Source: Zeugodacus cucurbitae
Taxonomy: Eukaryota; Arthropoda; Insecta; Diptera; Tephritidae
NCBI RefSeq assembly: GCF_028554725.1
Contig: NC_071668.1
Location: 3,348,001 to 3,412,000, forward strand
Direction of reading: 5' to 3'
Length of the DNA stretch: 64,000 nt
Part shown: positions 34,316-46,238 of the stretch, piece after piece
Position numbering within the stretch: position 1 is the first letter of the stretch
How the letters are laid out: every line of letters begins with the position of its first letter
The notes under the pieces: generated by a model
What the model saw: only the letters and a program-made list of their open reading frames with translations
Told to the model about the DNA's origin: nothing
Databases searched by the model: none
Made by a program: the position numbers and the translations under genes

Positions 34316-36485
34316 ATTTTTCTAGAAAAACAAATAAAAAATAAATATTTTTGCACATCTGAATAATATTTTATACGTCAACAACAACATCCTTGCACTA
34401 AAACGCAATACGTATATTTCCGTATAATCAATAACAACTGATAATTCTAGTGCATTGTCAGCGAATCAATATTGTTGCTAATGTACTCATACGCCACTGC
34501 TGATCAACAGTTCATTGAGCATCAGCAAAATATAATAATATTTATTAAATTTTACTGATTACTCATATTTTTAAACAATTTTTTTCTACACTCTATATAT
34601 TTATAACAGTACTTGAGTATTTGTGATTAGCAGCTCACATTTTTTATTTCACTTATTGCTATATTTCATTGGACTTTGCGCAAAAAAAAAAGAAAAAAAT
34701 TCTAATAATTTTCTGTAATTATAAAGTGATAAACACATAAACTCTACTACATATAAATAACTGTATATGTTATATATGTATATATGACCGTACGCTGTGA
34801 CGTTGTATCAGCTAATTATCAATGTTCAATGTTTTCAAAAATTCAGCGGTTTAAAGGTCGCATTGCTTTTGCTGCTGATAAGATTAGTGTGTAATTTAGA
34901 TATTTGCTTTATGGTTTCTACTTTGGCGGAAGTTCTGTGTTCTTTCGATAAAATTGATGCCGCTTTTTTGAAATTTACTTTTTTCTTTTATTATTTTATT
35001 TTCAGTGGGAATTTTGTATTACATTTATGAATTTTAGATGTCATACAGCAGGTGTTAGGTGGGACTACATACATATGAGTATATATAGCTAAAAGCTTTT
35101 GGGCACCTCAAATTATTTGAGGTAATTTGCTCATGAGTTCCCCTTACAAATAGGCGATATCTTTGTTAAAAGGTAAGACATCGTAATGAAGCCTGGTGCT
35201 TATCAAATTATCATCTGTTATCCTAAATGGGCGCAACATTGGCTTATTTTGACTTTTAAACAATTGTTAACTTTAATTTAAGTACTTTATTATTAAACTA
35301 CAAAGAAAAAATGCCGTTAGAAAATTTTTGAAAAAAATGAACTACTCTAAAAAGTACTAGTTAAAAAAGGACCAGTCTTGTATAGATTATAAAACAATAT
35401 CAGAGGTACTTGAAACCCATATTTCTCCAAAACTCCAAAATTTATTTATATTTTTCAAACTCATTTGAGACTGGTGTATTTCTGTCAGAATTCTGACAAC
35501 TGACAACTAGTAAGATATCTCCACAGAAAATCTTTTACAATCTCCAAGTACTTCATTTAATTACAGGGTGCCTCCAACAAATACACTTACAAAAGCAATC
35601 CGTGACTAATTTTCTCAGATAGCAAGCAAATCAATTATTTTTATACATATGTATTTCCTACAATGCCTATACTTAGTATTTAACTACGACAATTATTTAT
35701 TTTTACATTGTAATGATTTCATTAAGCTTGTATGGCGGTATTAAACTTTGAACGCTCAGCTCAGCCTTCTGTAGTAGCTTGTGTAATTGCATTGTTGTCA
35801 AAGCCTTAGTGTATATATTGCTCATGTCGGACACTACAAGTTTCTTTGTTTAAGCTAATTCCTGATATTATATTAAATGATTATAGTATATATTGTATAT
35901 ACATACTTATTTGCAGTGCTTATCACTAAACTGGCGGCAGCTAATATGGTGAAAAGCTGCTTAAAGAGGCTTTACTTGTTTATATAAGTGATTTAAAAAA
36001 TTTTATACGAACTTTGCGCCCGTTTTTATTGTATTATGTGTAAGTTGTGCAATAATTTAGAAGCAGAAATGAAGAATTTTTTTTTTATAAAAATAAGCTC
36101 TTAAAATACAAATGGCTTTAGAAAAGAATTAAGAAAACAGTATGTCTTTCATTGTTTTGTAGTAAAAGAACTGTTTTCTCTTAAGCGAGTGTCAAAATAA
36201 TGCTCAACTCTTACTTTTTAATACACCTCACCGAAATCTTGAAAACTGGCTGAGTTGGTTTTGTATCACTACCATATATTGATATTCCTGACATTCAGTG
36301 AATCACTTTTTGGTTCGAAATTTTTTATGTTTGGTGATTTTGGGTGTGGTGAGTTAATATACGAGGACTTACGAGGGGTTAGTTTGACCGTGGTGTGTTT
36401 CTGATCTTCGAAAATATGATCTTTTTCACCACTTTACCAGTCTCATTATTTTATACCTTAAGTTGGATAGCTTCGTCTAATTGGG
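34316..36485. other. Intergenic or long 5' intron DNA
   Basis: AT-rich unique-looking sequence. An ORF at 34797-35030 has no family resemblance and an intron-like composition. No feature is supported. Confidence 0.5.
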
Positions 36486-37062
36486 AACCTGTGTTAACAA
36501 CACCAACATTGTCAGCCTTGAAATCCAACGCAGAATGACTCTTGCCAACAGGTGCTACTTTGGACTGAGTAGGCAATTGAAAAGCAAAGTCCTCTCTTGA
36601 TGAACCAAAATCAAACTCTACTAGTCGCTCATTATTCCCGTTCTGATGTATGGCGCCGAAGCGTTGACGATCACAACAACCGATGAGACGACTCTTGGGG
36701 TTTTCGAGAGAAAGGTTCTGCGCAAGATTTATGGTCCTCTGAACATTGGCAACGGCGAATACCGCAGACGATAGAACGATGAGCTGTACGATTTATACGA
36801 CGACATTGACATAGTTCAGCGAATAAAAAGACAGCGGATATGCTGGCTAGGTCATGTTGTACGAATGGATGGAAACACTCCAGCCCTGAAAGTGTTCGAT
36901 GCAGTACCCGCCGGAGGAAGCCGTGGAAGAGAACGACCTCCACTCCGATGGAAAGACCAAGTGGAAAGTGAGTTGGGTTCAATTGGTGTTTCTAGTTTGC
37001 GCCAAAAAGCAAAAAGGAGGAATGAGTGGCGCGCTCTGGTGGATTCGGCTATAATCGCTTAA
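36486..37062 (+). pseudogene. 3' end of a non-LTR retrotransposon ORF2 (degenerate)
   Basis: In one frame: SLEIQRRMTLANRCYFGLSR then QLKSKVLS, a stop, LIIPVLMYGAEALTITTTDE, TTLGVFERKVLRKIYGPLNI, a stop, NDELYDLYDDIDIVQRIKRQ, RICWLGHVVRMDGNTPALKV, and the tail RWKDQVESELGSIGVSSLRQ to SAIIA stop. WLGHVxRM, the Arg/Gly-rich RGRERPPLRW segment and a Trp-Arg motif near the end are typical of the C-termini of insect endonuclease-reverse-transcriptase elements. In-frame stops show it is dead. A (TA)12 run starting 18 bp after the stop may be the element's microsatellite tail. The clade is undecided. Confidence 0.8.
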
Positions 37063-37080
37063 TGCGGTTCCTACGTCAAA

Positions 37081-37104
37081 TATATATATATATATATATA
37101 TATA
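37081..37104. repeat. (TA)12 microsatellite
   Basis: A perfect 24-bp TA run just downstream of the non-LTR relic's final stop codon. It may be the 3' tail of the element or an independent microsatellite. Confidence 0.9.
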
Positions 37105-38604
37105 AGTTGGAAAGTCGTTCCTAGAGATCGCTCCAAAACTATAAATATTTGTAAAAATCATATCAATTGTTTCTAAATACAATAGTTTTGTTGGATCTCA
37201 TGTTGGATCCAATGGCAACCGTAAATAATGTTATAGTGATAGCGATAGTTTCGTCTTAGAACCATTTTTCAACTTTAATAAACAGAAGATATGTAGTCAG
37301 AAGGTTGCATATCTTCAAATGTTGTCTGAGGGTCAAATCTTATAAACAGAGTACTAATAAAATGTAAATTTACGAGAGTATATATTGCAATTTGCCACGA
37401 TCTAATGGACTTTAAGATAAGATTAGCAAAGCAGTTTTGCAAAATTTAAACAAAAAATTATAATTACTTTGAAATTAAAGATAATTTAGTTTTAATACTA
37501 CAAAAATAAACTGTTGCTGTAGACCATTACTCATTTAAAACTGACTTTTGGTATATACATAGCAAGCAAATGGCGTGCTGTACTACACAATGGCAACTTA
37601 CTAGAAGCAATAGAAGCAATTACGCAATATTATATACCAACAACAACAACAAATGACAACAATTTATAATCTTCATATGGTTTATGTCGCGTATTTTGGC
37701 ATAGTTTTTGGCTTTATTTTCACTGGCTACCAGCAGTTAGCTAGCCAAATTGGCAATTGCACACACATTTGTTTTGACTTAAGTACTCGAGCTTCGCTGT
37801 TAAAAGCCAGCGAATTTAAAGCACATAAGTAAAGATTTATAATATGTAGATATGTATTTAAGTATGTGGATCAACGGCGTGTGAAATTTAACTTCTGTAC
37901 AACACTTGCTGTTGTTTTTGTAAATGTAATTGTAAGTGCGATGGTAATGGCTATGGCATACACTCGTGTGCACATTAAAGTCATAATTCATATTAAATAT
38001 AATAATATTTTATATATTTTTTTAATGAAAATGTGTTTATAGGCCTTGAAAATGTGCGCAGCAAGATAACGGCAAGGCAAGCCGTGCGACCGCGAGCGGG
38101 TGAAAACGCGCGGCGCGGCATTTGGCAGAAGTGCCAATATGACGCTGGAAAATGTCGACTTTTGCTGTTGATGAGCCATAATGTGCGCAAGTAATAGCCA
38201 TGGCTTGTGTGTGCAGGCATTCAAGCAGAAATTCACACCAACACACACACACATTCATGTTTGCGCTCATATAAGCATGTGTGTGTTTGTAATTTGTCGG
38301 TCAATGTTTGAGCTATGAGGTTACAATTTATGCACAACTTGTATTACGCAGTAAAAGCAACAACAAAATGCAAAAATAAAATATGAATATTGTAAACTAT
38401 TGCGAAAAGTAGCGTTTAAACAAAAGATTAGCTGCTGAGAACTCATAAGCATGCGTGTGTGTGTGTGAGTGGACTACTAAATGTTGAGTTGTTAAACAAT
38501 AAAGCTTAAAATTCAGTAAAATTGCGCTGAAATACTTAAAGAAATTTGAAAATTTCAGAGAATAATGAAAATAAACAAAGAAAATTATTAAGTTGATATT
38601 CAAC
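37105..38604. other. Intergenic or long 5' intron DNA
   Basis: Mixed AT-rich sequence. A slightly GC-richer island near 38040-38230 and CA/TG simple repeats at 38239-38290 and 38453-38469 are the only structure seen. Confidence 0.5.
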
Positions 38605-38743
38605 GAAGTGTGTTCAAAAAATAACGGGAATTTTCGATTTTTTGAAAAAAAAATAGTTATACTCGTACTTGAGTTGAATGAACTCTCCAAAAATGCGAAA
38701 TTTAAAATTAAAAAAATTCCCGTTATTTTTTGAACATACCTCA
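38605..38743. mobile_element. 139-bp MITE with ~27-bp terminal inverted repeats
   Basis: The left end GAAGTGTGTTCAAAAAATAA and CGGGAATTTT is mirrored at the right end (AAAATTCCCGTTATTTTTTG then AACATACCTCA). Only two mismatches occur in the outer part. The size, the absent coding capacity and the TATA right after the right end suggest a mariner-type MITE. A clear TA duplication at the left end is not seen. Confidence 0.75.
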
Positions 38744-39433
38744 TATAACTAACTGTAAGCGTACTTTCCACAATCTCACTTGAAAGTAAATTTTTGGAAG
38801 CATTGCTATGCTCTGGGTGGATAAATTGTTCACAAAGTCTGACACTAAAACATACAAACAATTATATATGCATGTATGTATAGTGAAATTATTTTCAAGA
38901 ATCTTCTGTGAAACTTGTATTCTTTCTTTTTACTCAAAATCTTGTTACTACAATTGTTCTACCATGACATATTTTCCTCTTTTGCCTGGAAACAAAACAA
39001 AAAATAAATTGAATTCCACTAACTTTAACATTTTTAACTTTTCTAGTGAGGATAAGTGCATTACAAATGCACCACCACAACAAAGAAATAACTGCGAAAT
39101 TGCGGTTCACTGGTGACTTTGACTGCGCCACAAATGTAGTGCTACAAAACTTTTCTCCTCCGACATATTTCAGGCAAAGTTCAATTTCGATTCTTGTGAA
39201 GTTATGCAAATTGCAGCTGTTCGAGTTATTCGCTTACAATGCAGCAAATAACTGCGAAAGCCAGCCATGAGTTAAGTGAAATGTGAAAGTTTAAGTGGTG
39301 CACCTGCTCCCCAGCTGTCGTTGCCTACACTAAGGCGCAAGAGCTTAGTTGAATTTTGCAAGATAAATGCGATTTGCTTCTTCAACTTAAGATAGTGCGT
39401 GGTTGGTGGCGCTTTAAATTGCTTATGTGACAG

Positions 39434-40367
39434 CTTTAAATCCGGATGTCTGTCTGTCCGTCCGTCCGTCCGTGCAAGCTGTAACTTGAGTAAAAATTGA
39501 GATATCTTAATGAAACTTGGAACACGCGTTCCTTGGCACCATAAGAAGGTTAAGTTCGAAAATGGGGTTAATCGGACCACTGCCACGACCACAAAATGGC
39601 GAAAACCGAAAACACTTAAAGTGCCATAACTAAGCTGTAAATAAAGATAAAATTAAAAAATTTTGTATGGTATGATAAAATTTGGTATGAAGGATCGCAC
39701 TAGGAAGGGGCATATGTCGCAAACTACTAAAGGTACAAGGTTATGTTGAAAACTACTAAAAAGCGGTTAACTCAATAAGGAAAAACGCCAGAAACACTAA
39801 ATTTCACATTAGAAATGGCACTCAGATTTTTTTACAAAATGGAAAATGGGCGTGGCATCGCCCACTTATGGATCAAAAACCATATCTCAGGAACTACTCG
39901 ACCGATTTCAATAAAACTAGGTTTGTAATAGTTTCTTTACATCCCAATGATATGTTGTGAAAATTGGCCAAATCGCTTCACAACCACGCCTACTTCCTAT
40001 ATACCAGAATTTTAAGACAATCTGAATCGTTTACTTTACAATATATAAAGTAAGCACTAGTAAAGATATCGATGCAAAACTTTGCACACTACTACACTAC
40101 TACTTTTATAGTGTGGAAGCCCCATTCTAAAAATCGGCGAAATCGGACCATTGGTTTTCAAGGCCCCATGTATCGAACATGGGACCTCGGTGCTTCTAAC
40201 CTAATATTAGGGTTTCCAACTTTCAATGGACTTTATACAATATATATGACGAATATGTGGGTCAAATTGTGTATTATATAATATTAATAAAGTTGAATAA
40301 ATAAATTGCGAGAGTATAAAATGTTCGGTTACACCCGAACTTAGCCCTTCCTTACTTGTTTTGACCT
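39434..40367 (+). mobile_element. Second Helentron-like family, copy 2
   Basis: It begins with the GTCTGTCTGTCCGTCCGTCC block typical of DINE-type elements. It continues through GGGCGTGGCATCGCCCACTT and CACAACCACGCCTACTTCC, and ends with TTTTATACTCTCGCAA in reverse complement, the hairpin GTTCGGTTACACCCGAAC, and CTTCCTTACTTGTTTTG. The last part is the reverse complement of the left edge of the copy at 7025-7925. There is no long ORF, so it is non-autonomous. Confidence 0.65.
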
Positions 40368-42027
40368 ACATTTTTTTTAGAACTAGAGATGGTTCTAACC
40401 TTATTATCACGTACGAACGATTTTATGCGCAACTATAAGCTGAATGAGTCCAGCAAGTCGATGTTATAAGCCAAACAGCGTCGATCCATCACTTCAATTG
40501 GACGATCTTTAGGATTCTGAATCATATAAAAGATGCACTAGTTTTATAGAATAAAGATGGACTTGGTTAGATCATTGTTATGGGGCTACATTGAGTCAGG
40601 AAGCTGGTAAAACACTTGTTGATTCGAAGAACTGGATCGACAGAAAACTGTTTATAAAATATTGTCACAGTGGTTATAACTTATAAGCTCAACTACATAT
40701 GTTCGATCGAACACGATTTGTTTTCGTTTCCGTCGAGTAACCTAATCTTAAGACCACGACCTAGTTGATCGGGGTTTTTTCAAATATTTATTTCTGATAG
40801 GAAAAATTGAAGCAACCAAATAAATATCTCATACTTATCTTTTTTTCTTTTTAGGGGTAAGTGCTAACACCAAATGAACAAACACATGATGAGCTGTCTT
40901 AAGTCAAATTATAAATTCTTAGAAGTGAGTACCAAACATTCTTCACATTTGGTAAGCTCCTGAGCAAACTTAATGTTTTCAGAACATTTCTGAATGTAGA
41001 GTACTTCCATAAATACACTACTAAATATTTTGAAAATCATTCACAACTTTTTGTTTAAATTTTCTATTACACAACAACAACAACAACTCATAATGAACAC
41101 TCAAATTTTGGTTTCACCATACATGTAGTTATTTTCAGGTCATTGCTTTTTGCTCCCCAAACTATAACACAAAATGTGAATATGTAAAAATTAGGGTGGT
41201 CCGAGCATGTAAACATTTGGATATCATCATTTTTATATAAATATATACTTGCATGTATGTATATCTGAGTGTTTCCAGCGAAACAGCGTTGATTACATAA
41301 CTTTCATTGTGTTTTCTAATATATTTATAACAAATTGCAGTTACAACACGAAAAGTAATGCCAATGTCCAAGCGAATTGCAGTTTGTCATGCTAACTTGA
41401 GCGTCCATAGTTATGTATGAAAATTGGAATATAATAGTATACCATATATACATATGTACATATATGTATGTGTATAGATGTGTATTTTCGCACGCAATTC
41501 GCGTTTTATTTTGTAGGCCTTTCTACTTTTCTATTTAGGTTTCTCTGTTGCGCCTGAGTGCTGTTGGCGTTCGTTGCTTGTTGCTTTTCGGCTGGAGCTC
41601 TTACTTGCATGAATTCTTGCTTTCAATGGGGAGAAAATTGTATGCTCTCATGCATATACTTCGGTGCATATTCATAAGAGATTTCATTTTGTGATTTATA
41701 ATTTCGTGGAGCGCAAAATACGCCTTAAAGAAAGTTTCAGAAGTAAAAGTCGGGACTTCAACGCTTTCAGTTGTGAATTCATTATATTTTATGCTTCCGT
41801 AACTCTGACATATGCTTGAAACTGATATTTAACCATTTAATATAGTTCAAAATTAATGTATTAGAACGAAATTCATTACTTCTCTGCTCTCTTCTTCTAA
41901 GCTTTGATTTTTAATAAAAGTTCACATACATTACCAATAACAAAGTCGGTAAATTGAACTCAGTAAACTTTCTTGTGTATAGATATCTCATTAAAGTGTT
42001 CAAATCTATTTCTATTCGATCTCTATT
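40368..42027. other. Intergenic or long 5' intron DNA
   Basis: AT-rich sequence with a few simple repeats. I see no gene or repeat family I can name. Confidence 0.5.
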
Positions 42028-42600
42028 TGGCTATACCAGTTTATTTGATTCATACCAGTTACTTGTTCAATGCGCCATTCTGTGTAGATACCTCATTAAA
42101 ATATCCGAACATGTTTCTATTCTAACTATTCATAATTATATCAGTATATTTGCTTTATACTAGTTTAGTTGATTTTTGATTTATACCAGTTTATTAAATT
42201 TATACCAGTTGCTTATTCGATTCGTCATTTTGTGTAAATAGCTCATTAAAATATCCAAACCTATTGTTTTCGAAATATATTTGATTATACCAGTTAATTT
42301 GACTTATACCAGTTGCTTGTTTGATTCGTAATTCTGTGTAAATAGCTCACTAAAGCAACCAAACATCTTTTTATTCAAACTATTTGATTTATACCAGTTT
42401 ACTTGATTTATACCAGTTTATTTAATTTATACCAGTTTATTTAATTTATACCAGTTTATTTAATTTATACCAGTTGCTTATTCGATTCGTTATTTTGTGT
42501 AAATATCGTATTAAAATGACCAAACTTGTTTTTTTCGAACTATATTTGGTTAAACCACTTTATATGATTTATACCAGTTGCATGTTCGCTTCGTCTCCCC
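42028..42600 (+). repeat. TATACCAGTT motif cluster 3 with a 20-bp tandem core
   Basis: About a dozen TATACCAGTT copies occur near 42033-42053, 42182-42205, 42286-42309, 42391-42471 and 42570. Between 42390 and 42480 the unit ATTTATACCAGTTTATTTA repeats with an exact 20-bp period. Larger units of about 100-150 bp end in GCTT(G/A)TTCGATTCG and TTTTGTGTAAATA. A single further copy sits at 43370-43380. Confidence 0.8.
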
Positions 42601-43576
42601 ACAAATTTTTGAAGAATTGCACATAATTATAGCAAATACTAGTACATATAAACTCACATACTATAAATAAATTATAATTATGTAGAATTCGAACATTGTA
42701 CCGTGCGAATCGAACATGTTTAACTTGTTTACCTTTTCGCAGCAAAATTGTAATGCAATTATTTCTACAAACATATGCTAACACAGCGCTACTACTTCTA
42801 ATAAGCTTATAACTTTCAGCATACGGTTGCAATTAAATGCAATTAGCGGAATGACAAATAAAGTGGTTAGAACTTTACAGTTAAAGCAATTAAAAATAAT
42901 TGTACTTAAACAAGCATGTACGACGTGCTCTATGGCGTTGTAGTTGTAACTATTTAAGCGGCTGCATATTTTATGACTATATAATACTTTATAAAGTTTC
43001 AATATTTATTTAAGTCGGCATTTTATAATTTCGAATGCTTTTAGCTTTAGTTTTGTTTATACTTCACATTTAATTTCTAATTATTTACGCATATAATTGC
43101 TGAGATCACCTGCTGTGTCAGCGGTATAGTTAATGAGTTTTCGAGAAAAAATGTGGAATTTAGTTAGAAAAGTATAACGGTTTCTAAAATATATAAAAAA
43201 ATTATAAAAAAATGTCCAGTAATCTAATAGGTAATTATACTTTGTATTACAGAGAATATTGATAATTGACTGAAGTCGTGATAGTCGAAGGAGCTTGGTG
43301 AAATAAATTTCAAACAAATTAAAGAAAATATTTCACAACAGATTGCTATTCAATACTATACGGGAAATTTTATACCAGTTCATGGTTCTTTTGTGAATCA
43401 CTAGAGAAAGAAAACTGGAATAATGTAGGGTAATTTCTAAAATATCTGATACAAAATTCTTATACTTCATTTTAAAATCAAATTTTATTTCGAAAATTTA
43501 AAATCAAATTTTATTGAAAAAGGTATTAAAACGAACTCATGCGGGCAATTTTCAATTGAAAATTTAAAAAATATTA

Positions 43577-43923
43577 AGTCTACAACTTTGCTTCCGCCGT
43601 TTTTTTTGTAAATTTTTTATAAAAACTGTTACAAATGTCGAAGAGCCTCAGCCGCACTTTTCTTGGAATTAAAAAAGACATTTCAAAAAGTGACATTTTC
43701 AGTTGAGAATAAATTTGGGATGCAAACAGATCTCTACAAATATTTTGTTGGGTTAATGTTGACACAAATGTCCAAGATCGATATAAAACGATTTAATCGA
43801 TTTGATCGAGTTGACACAAATGGTCATGATCAAATGATCGATATACAAAAAAATCGATTTAATCGACCAGTGCTTGACCCTAGAGACATCTATTGGAAAA
43901 CGGCGGAAGCAAAGTTGTAGACC
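43577..43923. mobile_element. Mariner-like MITE, copy 2
   Basis: This 347-bp element is flanked by TA on both sides (43575-43576, 43924-43925). Terminal repeats are TCTACAACTTTGCTTCCGCC and its complement. The plus strand carries MSKSLSRTFLGIKK-like coding remains and two diverged copies of a GATCGATATA-containing module. Orientation is opposite to the copy at 9511-9823. Confidence 0.85.
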
Positions 43924-44183
43924 TAATAAAAATAATAATAAACATTTACACAGCAATAAATCCTCGTAATGATTACATGCGACAAATACACTCATTACAA
44001 ATAATACGCCCCCTATGGAGTACAAAAGCTGGTTTCGCTCCCAGCCACTTAAGTGTTAAGTATTTGATAAATGAAAAGAAAAATAGAAGAGATGAAAGCG
44101 ACTACTTTTGCATTGAACGTGCGCAATTGTCGGCGCTTTGTTGACTTTTAGCCGTGCGCTACACCCACTTGACCTCCACTTAC

Positions 44184-44230
44184 CGGTTATTCTTTTCGAC
44201 GAGATTCAAAGCGTAATCATCGCGTTCCAT
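44184..44230 (-). CDS. Candidate distal first coding exon (MERDDYALNLVEKNN plus two bases)
   Basis: On the minus strand an ATG in a good context (GAAATGG) opens fifteen codons and is followed by a perfect GTAAGT donor at 44183-44178. The exon ends in phase 2 (CG). Gene 1 exon 1 has an AG right after base 2 of codon 6 (GAACAAGACAG|T), and joining there is in frame, giving ...NNR-VTKNLLNDN and replacing the first five or six residues of gene 1. A branch-point-like TTCTAAC lies upstream of that AG, but the pyrimidine tract is poor. The exon sits in a GC-richer, promoter-like block. It could equally belong to an unrecognised small gene, or be chance. Confidence 0.35.
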
Positions 44231-44869
44231 TTCAAACCCTGCCGACACGTACAACGTCGCACGAAACGAGTACTTACGAAAAGTTTGCGCGCACTTAAGG
44301 AAAAACCGTAAAACGTTTGTTGTAGAATGCGAAAAATCTCGTTTGGCAAGGGTCAATAACTCTGGCGAAGAACAAACTGTGCGCTAGACGGCAGCAGCAA
44401 GGTCTTTGCTGGTGTGGGCCGGGTCGGGCGCCTCGTTTCGGCGTTTGGAGAAATCGCACGCGAGCAAATTACTGTCAAATACATAAGCGATTACGCTCTC
44501 GCATGTGTGTTGTTGCAGTTGCTTGTTTGTGTTGTTGTGGTTGTACGCAGAGCGGCGGAAAATTTGACGACGAGAAATAAATAACTGGTTTGTTAGATAA
44601 GCTTATCCAACTTATCGTGTGCGGTCATGCAACAAGTGGCAAGTGCCGCTTGAGTGTCAGCGAACAAAAACAAAAAAAAAAAAACACAAAACAGTTTGCA
44701 CAGAAACGAAAATGAATTTAGTTCGCTATTAGTTTGCTATTACGCTTGCTAAGTTGTTGTCACATTTTTTGGCGCGTTATGCACGACTTGTTCCACCCGT
44801 AGCTATCACTTCGTGTATGTACACTTAGGCACCCAAGTTTTGTGAAAAGAAAAAAAAGAATCGTCTAAA

Positions 44870-45060
44870 AATTCACACTGAAAACAATTGGTTTAGCGCA
44901 CCACACCTACTTGGGAAACTGTCGGCGACAGACTGAATTTGCCACTCGTTGGCGCTCGTGCATTGAGCGCATTTTGCACATTGCACTTTGCGGCTGACAA
45001 TGGCCGCCGCCGCCAAACGTCGAAACGCGCCTGTGTGCGTTAGAGCGGCGTTGCATTAGT
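44870..45060 (-). promoter_or_regulatory. Promoter-like GC-richer block upstream of the candidate distal exon
   Basis: The minus strand has a perfect initiator TCAGTC with its A near 44938, next to the palindrome CTGTCGGCGACAG (44922-44934). CG-rich sequence covers 44990-45050. Together with the ATG/donor exon about 0.7 kb downstream this would fit a distal transcription start for gene 1. A match to the downstream promoter element at +28 is absent, so the support is circumstantial. Confidence 0.25.
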
Positions 45061-45529
45061 TGTGGCAGGCAGTTGAGTAGGAGAAATGCAGCAAAATGTT
45101 AGAAGAGTTTGTAGGAAGACCAGCCTAGTTGTGGAATTTTGGTCTAAATTGAAGCGAGGGGTCACCGAGGTAGTTTCTTTAAATACTTTTTGACTCCACT
45201 TTTGAGTTTCGGTTCTGAAATCGATTTTAGGCAAATGAATCAACCACTTTAAAGCGGTTTCAAACATTTTTGATGTTGTATCAGTGCTATATCCTAGAAT
45301 AATAATTATTTCGATTTTATAAAAAGTATAATAATTTTCGAGAAGCTTTCTTTTGTATGCCAAGATATTTATATCATATAGATATTTATATCATATGAAA
45401 ACACATTTGCTCTTCCATCTTTGATACAGTTTCCTTTTAAATGGTTACAATCGCATACTTAAGATTTTTCTAAAGCTTTCAAAAAATTTCGTCGTTAAGT
45501 CTATACATATTTTACTTGTATGTGTGTAC

Positions 45530-45590
45530 TAAAAGCTCCACATATAAAAGCTCTACATATAAAAGCTCTACATATAAAAGCTCTTCTTTC
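45530..45590. repeat. Short tandem repeat, 15-bp unit AAAAGCTCTACATAT
   Basis: About four consecutive copies, the first with one change (CTCCACATAT), are followed by degenerate AAAGCTCT copies up to about 45645. Confidence 0.85.
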
Positions 45591-46238
45591 AAATGGCATA
45601 TAGAAAGCTCTCTCAATGAAAGCTCTTCATTGCAAAGCTTTGTAAGCTTCAGCACATAAAATAGGTAGCGTGAAAAAGATTGAAGCATCACTTAAGTACA
45701 GGGCGTATGAGTGACTGAGAAATATTTTTGGAATAAATAGCTACATCTATAGAGAGAAAATATCGGATATCTGCTTTTGGCTTTATGTTGACTTGAATTT
45801 TGCCAAAAAATGAAAATTAAAAAAACGTGGATAGTATTAGTTGAATTTCTAGTATTTTTTTCAGTCACTGTGAAGTCTTATCTGAACCAAGTAGATTATA
45901 GGCATTGAGAAAGGTTCCAAGGAGCATAAGTAACACGATATAACATAACTTAAGGACTCCAGGCATTTAGTATAAATTTTAAGTAATTTTTTGGCAAGCT
46001 TTCGGTCTAATGCGAGTGTTTACTATGTTCTTTCATAAATATATTTGATATGCTTTGCTTACTGAAAAATTTTTAAACTAGTTTCATTACTTCTTTTGAT
46101 TAAAAAGGGATACATTTCAGTTATAATATTTTTTATAAAAAAAAAAGTAATTTTATAAAAAAATTTGAGACAAAAATATTAATAAATAAAGTTAAAAAAA
46201 AAATTAATTAAATTTCTTAAAAGACTTAAACAACTTAA

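Noticed and set aside
38397..38861. 154-residue minus-strand ORF
   Set aside because: It runs through the 139-bp MITE and AT-rich DNA; the codons are composition-driven.
43663..43920. 85-residue ORF as a possible gene
   Set aside because: It is bounded by the MITE's inverted repeats and contains only the element's remains.
45040..45363. 107-residue minus-strand ORF near the putative distal promoter
   Set aside because: No family resemblance, and base composition changes abruptly within it.
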